Source of the DNA: Synechococcaceae cyanobacterium RL_1_2 | GTDB lineage: Bacteria > Cyanobacteriota > Cyanobacteriia > Cyanobacteriales > JAAUPO01 | Direction of reading: 5' to 3' | DNA length: 6,679 bases | NCBI GenBank assembly: GCA_012033095.1 | Contig: JAAUPO010000134.1 | Coordinates: 1 to 6,679, forward strand | In this document: positions 1-4,746 of the stretch, one piece after another | How positions within the stretch are numbered: position 1 is the stretch's first letter | How the letters are laid out: each line of letters begins with the position of its first letter | Translations under genes and position numbers: made by a program | The notes under the pieces: generated by a model | Told to the model about the DNA's origin: nothing | Database searches by the model: none | The model's input: the letters and a program-made list of their open reading frames with translations, nothing else

Positions 1-112
1 AAAAGATCAACTTTATGACCTAATTTATAGCCTAAGTTTGAATTGCATTGATCAAGCAAGCAACTTAGATGTCATGCAATTTTTGATGGATCTGTCAGTT
101 TCTTTAGGCTAG
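1..112 (+). CDS. C-terminal end of an unidentified protein (5' truncated by window)
   Basis: A plus-strand frame is open from base 2 to the TAG at 110-112 and gives about 36 residues, ending in LMDLSVSLG. The composition looks protein-like: alternating hydrophobic and polar residues (DQLYDLIYSLSL, then DVMQFLMDL) consistent with amphipathic helices. The rest of the gene lies outside the window, so no family can be named. It converges on ispD, whose stop is 24 bp away across a HIP1 palindrome. Thirty-six open codons in AT-rich DNA can arise by chance, so this is an inference from composition and position. Confidence 0.4.
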   Translation, partial: KDQLYDLIYSLSLNCIDQASNLDVMQFLMDLSVSLG

Positions 113-120
113 GCGATCGC
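113..120. repeat. HIP1 palindrome GCGATCGC (one of nine in the window)
   Basis: Perfect octamer, here extended to GGCGATCGCC (112-121), lying between the convergent ends of the left partial gene and ispD. Further exact copies start at 176, 775, 3464, 3699, 3859, 5008, 5353 and 5731, mostly inside genes. This density is the best indicator that the DNA is cyanobacterial. HIP1 sites are known to be over-represented in many cyanobacterial chromosomes; here the site may be nothing more than genome background. Confidence 0.9.
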
Positions 121-135
121 CATTATTTAGGGTAT

Positions 136-828
136 TTATGGGCTAATTGATTGTCGTTGTTTAAGGATAAATTCAGCGATCGCTAAGTCCACAGGGGTCG
201 TAATTTTCAGATTGGTTTCTTCCCCCTGCACAATGTTTACTGGTAGGTTGCACCGTTCAAATAAAGCGGCATCATCGGTAACCTCCCAGGCTTCAGTCAC
301 ACCACGATGATGGCATTGTTTTAATAAAGCCACATCAAAGCCCTGGGGAGTTTGGGCTGCATATAAATAAGCTCGATCGGGGGTATTCGTAATCACTAGT
401 TCCTGATTGACCACCTTGATCGTATCTTTTACGGGCACAGCCACCACCATCCCCTGACACTCATCCATGGCTTGGGAGCAGCGATCGAATAATTCTGGGG
501 TCACTAAACATCTTGCCCCATCATGGATCAAAACGGTTTGGGCTTCAGGGGGCAGAGCTTCTAAGCCATTAAATACCGATTGCTGACGGGTATCACCCCC
601 TTGAATCAACTGTACTGGGGTCGTTAACTCCAAACCATGCAAAATTCCTTCAAAATCAGGAAAATCAAGGGGTTGGCCCATAATGCCGATCCAGGTAATG
701 GTGGGGGCGGCTTCTGCGGCAAGTAACGTCCAAGCCAAAATTGAATGATGTAAAAGGGGCAACAATAACTTATTGCGATCGCTGCCCATGCGTTTACCCA
801 CCCCGGCCGCTGGAATAAGAAGATGCAT
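136..828 (-). CDS. ispD: 2-C-methyl-D-erythritol 4-phosphate cytidylyltransferase (IspD)
   Basis: Cytosolic MEP-pathway enzyme that joins CTP and 2-C-methyl-D-erythritol 4-phosphate to give CDP-methylerythritol and pyrophosphate, feeding carotenoid, phytol and quinone side-chain synthesis. The 230-residue length is normal for the family. Visible hallmarks are the N-terminal nucleotide-binding loop PAAGVGKRMG (6-15) with Arg13 and Lys20 at the positions of the catalytic Arg/Lys pair, GGDTRQQSV (77-85), HDGAR (102-106), the conserved Asp135 in VPVKDT, QTPQGF (159-164), EVTDDA (182-187) and NLKIT with Lys208. The ATG at 826-828 places the loop at the usual distance from the N terminus. The frame is intact, unlike ispF upstream on the same strand. 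The 260-bp gap to ispF contains repeats and a hairpin, so co-transcription is possible but not shown. Confidence 0.97.
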   Translation of the reverse strand: MHLLIPAAGVGKRMGSDRNKLLLPLLHHSILAWTLLAAEAAPTITWIGIMGQPLDFPDFEGILHGLELTTPVQLIQGGDTRQQSVFNGLEALPPEAQTVLIHDGARCLVTPELFDRCSQAMDECQGMVVAVPVKDTIKVVNQELVITNTPDRAYLYAAQTPQGFDVALLKQCHHRGVTEAWEVTDDAALFERCNLPVNIVQGEETNLKITTPVDLAIAEFILKQRQSISP

Positions 829-832
829 AATT

Positions 833-856
833 AACCTATAACTAAACCTATAACTA
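833..856. repeat. 12-bp exact tandem duplication upstream of ispD
   Basis: AACCTATAACTA occurs twice without a gap (833-844 and 845-856), followed by a degenerate third start (AACCTGTAAT, 857-866). It begins 4 bp upstream of the ispD start codon, so it occupies the leader and ribosome-binding region of ispD; no clear Shine-Dalgarno sequence is visible there. Confidence 0.85.
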
Positions 857-949
857 ACCTGTAATGTTGTCGTCAGCTTTGAGTAGAAAACCCCCTCAAT
901 CTTAAAAGCTCAAACCCTCTTTACACAACCAATCATGGCCAGTTTTACG

Positions 950-981
950 GGTTAAAAAGCTGATGTAGTCAGTTTTTAACC
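950..981 (-). other. Long hairpin in the ispF-ispD spacer
   Basis: GGTTAAAAA (950-958) pairs exactly with TTTTTAACC (973-981). Inside it CTGA (960-963) pairs with TCAG (969-972), leaving one bulged base (959) and a 5-base loop (964-968). That is 13 base pairs in 32 bases. An additional pair of arms, AATCATGG (931-938) and CCATGATT (980-987), overlaps its edge. It lies 108 bp beyond the ispF stop. No U-tract follows on the minus strand, so it is not a canonical intrinsic terminator; RNA processing, attenuation or a decayed repeat element are equally possible. Confidence 0.6.
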
Positions 982-1031
982 ATGATTGATCTCTTGTCAT
1001 GCAATTAGCTATGGCCATGAAAACTGTTATG

Positions 1032-1087
1032 ACTGATAACTAATAACTAATAACCGATAACTGATAACTGATAACTGATAACTGACA
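1032..1087. repeat. Eight tandem copies of a 7-bp repeat (consensus ACTGATA)
   Basis: Eight consecutive heptamers: ACTGATA, ACTAATA twice, ACCGATA, ACTGATA three times, then ACTGACA. The array ends one base before the ispF stop codon complement (1089-1091). It belongs to the class of short tandemly repeated repetitive (STRR) heptamers known from cyanobacteria. Because the unit is 7 bases, all frames are cycled: the plus strand contains TAA and TGA in every frame, while the minus strand, on which ispF is read, contains none. Confidence 0.93.
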
Positions 1088-1088
1088 A

Positions 1089-1568
1089 TTAACCCTGTTT
1101 CAAAATAGTCACCGCATAGGCGGCAATGGCTTCTTCTCGACCAACGGGCCCTAATTTTTCATTCGTAGTCGCCTTAATGCTGATCAATTGAGCATCAATA
1201 TTCAGTACCTCGCCTAATTTACTTTTCATTGCGTCTAAATGGGGTTTCAATTTGGGCTGTTCTGCCACCACCACCGAATCAATATTATTAATGTGCCAAC
1301 CCGATCGAGGATTAATTGATGGACTTGGGCTAATAAAACCAGACTATCGGCCCCTTTCCAGCGATCGTCAGTGGGGGGAAATGAAATGGCCAATATCCCC
1401 TAAATTTAATGCCCCTAGCAGCGCATCCATAATGGCATGGGTTAACACATCCGCATCACTATGGCCTAATAGTCCTAGATGGTGTTCTAATTTTACTCCC
1501 CCCAAAATTAAAGGGCGATCGGGGACTAAACGATGGAGGTCATAACCGTTACCAATGCGAATATTCAT
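1089..1568 (-). pseudogene. ispF: 2-C-methyl-D-erythritol 2,4-cyclodiphosphate synthase (IspF), broken by two single-base indels
   Basis: MEP-pathway enzyme that cyclises CDP-methylerythritol 2-phosphate to MEcPP with loss of CMP. Starting from ATG 1566-1568 the N terminus reads [14 protein letters not shown], with metal ligands Asp10, His12 and His44, then [19 protein letters not shown] and GDIGHF. One extra base near 1382 then leads into TGA (1370-1368). Skipping it continues as [19 protein letters not shown]. One base is missing in the CCC run at 1300-1302, after which the original frame resumes with [25 protein letters not shown] and GREEAIAA to the TAA at 1089-1091. The repaired protein would be about 160 residues, the normal family length, with no missing motif. 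The two indels compensate, but as sequenced the frame contains a stop. IspF is generally essential, so sequence error is a serious possibility. Confidence 0.93.
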
Positions 1569-1606
1569 GGAAAAATGTTGTTTAGTTAATAGCAATTAGT
1601 TAATTA

Positions 1607-1626
1607 TTTCATCAAATTTCATCAAA
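1607..1626. repeat. 10-bp exact tandem duplication
   Basis: TTTCATCAAA occurs twice head to tail (1607-1616, 1617-1626) in the divergent spacer between ispF and crcB, about 40 bp upstream of the ispF start. It is one of three exact 10-bp doublets in spacers of this window. Confidence 0.85.
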
Positions 1627-1790
1627 AAAATTATGCCCTTAACCACCTTGGACAACTACCTAATACTAAATTGCCCTGCATACGTCCTTGATCCTTGGGT
1701 TAAATCCTTCAGGGAAAACATTGCAAGGTTTTTGTCCTAGTAGTTAACTGTTTAGAATTGAGCTTTAAATATAGCTAGAACTCTAAACAT

Positions 1791-1810
1791 TCATATCCAT
1801 TCATATCCAT
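1791..1810. repeat. 10-bp exact tandem duplication running into the crcB start codon
   Basis: TCATATCCAT occurs twice (1791-1800, 1801-1810); its last two bases are the first two of the crcB ATG at 1809-1811. The duplication therefore occupies the expected ribosome-binding site, and no AGGAGG-like sequence is visible. The rest of the 240-bp divergent spacer (1569-1808) shows no recognisable fluoride riboswitch or clear promoter boxes. Confidence 0.85.
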
Positions 1811-2187
1811 GGTAAGAAATATTATTGCTGTCGCGATCGGGGCGATGGGGGGGCGGTTTGCCGTTATTTAGTGGGTTTATATTTAAAGATCTGGTGGGGG
1901 CTTTTCCCCTAGGGACATTGTTGGTCAATGTTACTGGTAGCTTTGCGATGGGTTTGTTAATGACTTTGGTGGTGAGTCATGGCGTAAGTCTTTCCCCAAC
2001 GATGGTGTTAATTATGGCCACTGGTTTTCTCGGTTCCTACACTACTTTTTCGAGCTATGAACTAGACACGATCCAGCTTCTAGAGCAAAATTTAGACCAA
2101 ACTGCTTTAGTGTATTGGCTGGGTAGTCCGATCGCTGGTTTTATGGCGATTAAACTAGGGATGATCGTCGGCAAATGGGTGGGGTGA
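1809..2187 (+). pseudogene. crcB: CrcB/FluC fluoride channel, broken by two single-base deletions near the N terminus
   Basis: Small inner-membrane fluoride exporter (dual-topology dimer, four membrane helices per subunit). ATG 1809-1811 opens with MVRNIIAVAIGAMGG. One G appears to be missing from the G7 run at 1847-1853; restoring it gives GGAVCRYL, containing the conserved Arg of the first helix. A second base is missing at about 1868-1870, after which the frame SGFIFKDLVGAFPLGTLL continues to the TGA at 2185-2187. Family hallmarks follow: PLGTLLVNVTGSF with the conserved Asn, GFLGSYTTFSSYE with the Phe-box and the sodium-site Thr pair, and a final helix ending GMIVGKWVG. The repaired length of about 125 residues is typical. 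As sequenced, the ATG frame stops after 20 codons (TAG 1869-1871). The family assignment is firm; whether the gene is dead or mis-sequenced is open. Confidence 0.92.
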
Positions 2188-2285
2188 GAATTAAGGCCGA
2201 GTTTAATTAAGCTTTCCCCTTCGGGTAGTCCTGTATCAGTAAGGAGCCAGTAAGGATCATGAAGTTTGAACCGCGTAAAAATCCT

Positions 2286-2396
2286 AGGACTTACACACAA
2301 GCGCCCTAAATCGCCCAAATTTGGGGGACTTGCTTGAACGATTGTCCCCAAACATCATGGTTCCTAGGATAGAATCGCAATTTTTGCGTAAGTCCT
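2286..2396. mobile_element. MITE-like element with terminal inverted repeats AGGACTTACRCA
   Basis: The left end AGGACTTACACA (2286-2297) matches the complement of the right end (2385-2396) at 11 of 12 positions, enclosing 111 bp with no coding capacity. Inside are CCCTAA (2304-2309) and the perfect palindrome CCCAAATTTGGG (2314-2325). Two further left-end relatives occur in the window, at 4458 and 6665, which shows a dispersed family. No clear target duplication is visible, and the parental insertion sequence cannot be named from this window. It sits between the 3' ends of the convergent crcB and acyltransferase genes. Confidence 0.7.
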
Positions 2397-2453
2397 GAAT
2401 CAATTATCCGAGTTCTACATATCCTTATAGCTTTGGCACTAACGCCTTCCAGG

Positions 2454-2476
2454 GATCGCCTAACAACTTGGCGATC
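2454..2476 (-). terminator. Possible weak terminator hairpin after the acyltransferase gene
   Basis: GATCGCC (2454-2460) pairs with GGCGATC (2470-2476) around a 9-base loop, 9 bp beyond the acyltransferase stop. No U-tract follows on the minus strand, so a factor-independent terminator is not well supported; the arms are also HIP1-like, which makes chance pairing more likely. Confidence 0.25.
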
Positions 2477-2484
2477 GGGATTGG

Positions 2485-3498
2485 TTAGGTTGCTGGCAAT
2501 TTTTGACGACGTTTGATGAATTTCATCAGGGGTTGTTCTAGCCACACATAACAACCATAACCCACCGCGATCGAGCTAATTACCAACAAAAACACAAAGG
2601 AATAACCAAATTTACTCAGGCCCAATTTGCTCAGAACGATGGAAACTGCCACCAGGGTAAAGGGATGGCACAGATATAAAGAATAGGAGGAGTCCCCTAT
2701 TTTTTGGAGTAATTGCAAGCCCAAATTTGATTGTCTGGGTTTAAAGCTCGGCTCTAATAACACCATTCCTAGAAAAAAGAAAAACCCAGGGATTCCATAT
2801 TTAATTACCCTGGAATAATCTAAATTGAGGTTATTCACCATCACCATCATCACCACTGCGATTAAAACGGCACAAAGCCCATGGTAATGATTAAATTTTG
2901 TCCTTTTATGGAAGTAGAAAATTAAAATACCAAACCCAAATTCTAATAATAAGGGGTTGGTTAAAATCTAGTTGATAGTTTGTACTGGAGGTCAAGTCGA
3001 GGCTAAATCCAACAGTAACTAGGGCTGTAATAATCGCGACGGGTAATAGATAGCGATAGGTTGAAGTGATAAATAAACAAGAGGAAAATAAAAAATAAAA
3101 GATAAATTCATAACTTAATGTCCACCCATTTTGAATTAAAAATTTATCTTCCGTCGGGAATAGTAAATAGGATGTGAGGATATTGGTATTGCCTCCAGAA
3201 CTATTTACCCGCTCAGGAGACAATAAAAAGCAATCAGAGCAAGGCTAGTTAGTATCCAGTAAAGGGGCATGATTCTAACAATTCTGGCCTTGATAAAATT
3301 GAAGAGGTTAATCTTTTTTTTATCAACGGTGTAGCACATGATATATCCGGAGATAATAAAAAACAGATCGACCCCAGAACCACCAATCTGAAACCAAAAT
3401 AAGGGGTCATAACTATATTGTTCTCCCTTCCAAGCGGCGTGACCAATGACGACTAGAAGAGCCGCGATCGCTCGCATATATTGCACTGAGTAAAGCAT
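2485..3498 (-). pseudogene. Acyltransferase-3 family membrane O-acyltransferase (OafA/NodX type), broken by two compensating indels
   Basis: Multi-pass inner-membrane enzyme family that transfers acetyl or other acyl groups to sugars of exopolysaccharide, lipopolysaccharide or glycolipids; the substrate here is unknown. From ATG 3496-3498 the protein shows the family signature Arg9-x10-His20 (YMRAIAALLVVIGH), GGSGVDLFFIISGYI, and RIVRIMPLYW. One base is missing in the GG at 3216-3217; the frame then continues as PERVNSSGGNTNILTSYLLF and WTLSYEFIFYFLF. One extra base near 2968 leads back to the first frame as LTNPLLLEFGFGILIFYFH, a long hydrophobic middle, GDSSYSLYLCHPF, and a tail WLEQPLMKFIKRRQK ending at TAA 2485-2487. 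The repaired length is about 338 residues, normal for the family. As sequenced, the first frame stops at TAA just after SG. No Shine-Dalgarno sequence is apparent. Confidence 0.91.
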
Positions 3499-3665
3499 AG
3501 TATTGATAGGACTAGAGCCGTTGGATCCTAGCTTAGAAGTAAAATATAAAATATGGTGATTAGCTTAAAATGGTACAACATTAAAAATGTTATCCCTACC
3601 GATGGAACCCCAGTTCTAGAGCGGCAAACCAATCGTTGATTAGTCGATGAATTAATATCTTACCT
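3499..3665. promoter_or_regulatory. Divergent spacer between the acyltransferase and HhH genes
   Basis: 167 bp of AT-rich DNA that must contain the promoters of both divergent genes. A small hairpin AACATT-AAA-AATGTT lies at 3577-3591. A 28-codon plus-strand ORF (3553-3639) ends 26 bp before the HhH start; its peptide ends in TPVLERQTNR and could be a leader or chance. I see no confident -35/-10 pair. Confidence 0.35.
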
Positions 3666-4187
3666 ATGGTCTTTTTTGGTAAACAACAATTAAAACAAGC
3701 GATCGCCAAAGATCCCTATTATCGTTTTCAAACCTTGGAAGAAATTAAATTTGCTGTGGAGTTAGGCATTACCATTGATGTTAATCGAGCTAGCGTCGAT
3801 GATTGGCTAAGGTTACCGGGTCTATCGATTCACCAGGCTCGCCAATTAAAAGCCCTCAGCGATCGCGGTTTACAATTTTTATGCCTTGAGGATCTAGCTT
3901 CAGCCTTAGATCTGCCCTTACAACGGTTAGCTCCCTTAGGTGCGATTTTGTCCTTTTGTTACTACCCTGCCACTAGTACCGTCACTCCACGTAAAATCAA
4001 CGCCAATCTTGCTAACCTCGATGATTTGACCACCATTCCCACCATTGATCCCCATTTTGCCCAGGCTATCGTGATCGAAAGGGAGCACCAAGGTAAATTT
4101 AACAATTTATTAGATTTTCAAACGCGGTTAAATTTAGGTAGCGATCGGGTGTATCAATTAATGGCTTATCTTTCCTTTGGCTCTTGA
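3666..4187 (+). CDS. Cytosolic tandem helix-hairpin-helix (ComEA-like) protein
   Basis: 173 residues with two helix-hairpin-helix units. Unit one spans about 37-92 (IDVNRASVDDWLRLPGL, then SIHQARQLKAL), where LPGL is the typical hairpin. Unit two spans about 110-170 (INANLANLDDLTTIPTI, then FAQAIVIEREHQGKF and NLLDFQTR), where the hairpin glycine is lost (IPTID). HhH motifs usually bind the DNA backbone without sequence specificity. Canonical ComEA is a membrane-anchored DNA-uptake receptor, but this protein has no signal peptide or membrane helix; it begins with a polar segment including DPYYRFQTLEEI (16-27). It is therefore probably intracellular, and a role in DNA uptake, repair or nucleoid binding is only inference. 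An upstream in-frame TGA supports the ATG at 3666. The frame is intact. Confidence 0.85.
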   Translation: MVFFGKQQLKQAIAKDPYYRFQTLEEIKFAVELGITIDVNRASVDDWLRLPGLSIHQARQLKALSDRGLQFLCLEDLASALDLPLQRLAPLGAILSFCYYPATSTVTPRKINANLANLDDLTTIPTIDPHFAQAIVIEREHQGKFNNLLDFQTRLNLGSDRVYQLMAYLSFGS

Positions 4188-4318
4188 TAGGTCATTGGAT
4201 CCCTTGCTGATGCAGGAACGTAGAAGGTATAGCTATCGCCATAAATATAGTTTTTTTGAATAATTACGGGAAAGAAATTGAGCTGAAAGTATTTCACAGT
4301 AAGAAACAAATATTCCAT
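4166..4318 (-). CDS. Possible small protein or gene remnant, 50 residues, unknown function
   Basis: Minus-strand ORF from ATG 4316-4318 to TAA 4166-4168. It looks protein-like: an aromatic-rich start MEYLFLTVKYFQLNFFPVII, then IYGDSYTFYVPASARDP and a charged end TYQEPKER. It overlaps the last 22 bp of the HhH gene in convergent orientation. An in-frame TAA lies two codons upstream of the ATG and no Shine-Dalgarno sequence is seen, so it may be the 3' remnant of a longer gene truncated by repeat insertion, or chance. I do not recognise the sequence. Confidence 0.3.
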   Translation of the reverse strand: MEYLFLTVKYFQLNFFPVIIQKNYIYGDSYTFYVPASARDPMTYQEPKER

Positions 4319-4391
4319 ACTAAATTAAATTGACTATATTAGGACATTTCTAAGGAGTAAAAAGCTTATATATTCAGGTTTGAAGCATAAT

Positions 4392-4412
4392 CGATCTGTT
4401 GCGATCAGATCG
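4392..4412. other. Intergenic hairpin CGATCTG/CAGATCG
   Basis: CGATCTG (4392-4398) pairs exactly with CAGATCG (4406-4412) across the loop TTGCGAT. It is followed by the palindrome-rich stretch GGCTATGGCTATAGC. No T-run follows, so it is not a terminator for the upstream HhH gene; it may be repeat debris. Confidence 0.4.
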
Positions 4413-4457
4413 GCTATGGCTATAGCTCCTAGCAATTTTTACTAATGAATTTTTAAT

Positions 4458-4622
4458 AAGACTTATGCACAAGCCCCCTAAGAACGTGTTGGAAAAGTAT
4501 CAAATGTTGTGGAGTCGTTTCCCTAAATTCCCCCAATTTTGGGGACTTTATAATTATTTTTCAGAATTTTTCAGAATTTTTACCCCCAGAATGGAGGGCA
4601 AGGGGGGCTTTTCAAACATCCT
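4458..4622. mobile_element. Second copy of the AGGACTTAC repeat family, with an apparent nested insertion
   Basis: AAGACTTATGCACAAG (4458-4473) and the following CCCTAA resemble the left end of the element at 2286, and ATTCCCCCAATTTTGGGGACT (4527-4547) resembles its palindromic core. Between them lie 45 extra bases (4482-4526), and CCCTAA is present on both sides (4476-4481 and 4521-4526). In addition, GAACGTGTTGGAAAAG (4482-4497) is an imperfect inverse (12 of 16) of CTTTTCAAACATCCTC (4608-4623), and CTAA flanks both ends (4478-4481, 4623-4626). A roughly 141-bp second MITE nested in the first, with a CTAA target duplication, fits; a local duplication is the alternative. Confidence 0.5.
4561..4580. 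repeat. 10-bp exact tandem duplication
   Basis: TCAGAATTTT occurs twice without a gap (4561-4570, 4571-4580) inside the MITE-like region. It is the third exact 10-bp doublet in the spacers of this window. Confidence 0.85.
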
Positions 4623-4746
4623 CTAAACCATGGCAATACTAACTAGAAACGAAATAGCAATATTTATAGTTTTTTGCAAATAGCCCTAGGTTAATTTGAT
4701 CAGGTTAAATTATTGAATTCCCTCCACCCCCGATGTTCCCTCTCCT

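Larger units (their letters stand above)
4188..4746. other. 559-bp spacer rich in repeats, no convincing standard-size gene
   Basis: Apart from the possible small minus-strand ORF at its left end, the spacer holds a T7 run at 4251-4257 with only a 4-bp stem in front of it, a hairpin at 4392-4412, a rearranged MITE-like repeat at 4458-4622, and about 120 bp of AT-rich DNA before the glycosidase gene that should contain its promoter. No Shine-Dalgarno sequence precedes the ATG at 4747; the leader there is C/T-rich. Confidence 0.6.

Noticed and set aside
1032..1087. CRISPR array
   Set aside because: The repeats are 7-bp contiguous units without spacers; no cas genes are present.
1633..1740. 35-residue plus-strand ORF in the ispF-crcB spacer
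   Set aside because: Short, without a ribosome-binding site, and the opposite strand is also open there; no basis to call a gene.
1570..1808. Possible fluoride riboswitch upstream of crcB
   Set aside because: I looked for the conserved crcB-motif core and pseudoknot segments and found none in the spacer.
2055..2351. Minus-strand ORF of 98 residues across the end of crcB and the spacer
   Set aside because: It is mostly the antisense of crcB and the repeat element. A stretch around 2196-2280 (HDPYWLLTDTGLPEGE) looks somewhat protein-like and might be a gene remnant, but nothing else supports it.
2306..2554. Minus-strand ORF of 82 residues over the MITE and the acyltransferase end
   Set aside because: It overlaps the acyltransferase in another frame and runs through the repeat element; treated as a chance frame.
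2836..2856. Seven consecutive histidine codons on the plus strand, resembling a His tag
   Set aside because: The run is antisense to Val/Met codons in a membrane segment of the acyltransferase (VVMMVMV) and continues in its frame; it is not vector sequence.
4233..4257. T7 run as an intrinsic terminator for the HhH gene
   Set aside because: Only a 4-bp stem with a 10-base loop precedes it, too weak to support a terminator.
4335..4440. 34-codon minus-strand frame near the 4392 hairpin
   Set aside because: Its openness and Ala/Ile repeats come from the palindromic DNA; it has only a TTG start directly after a stop.
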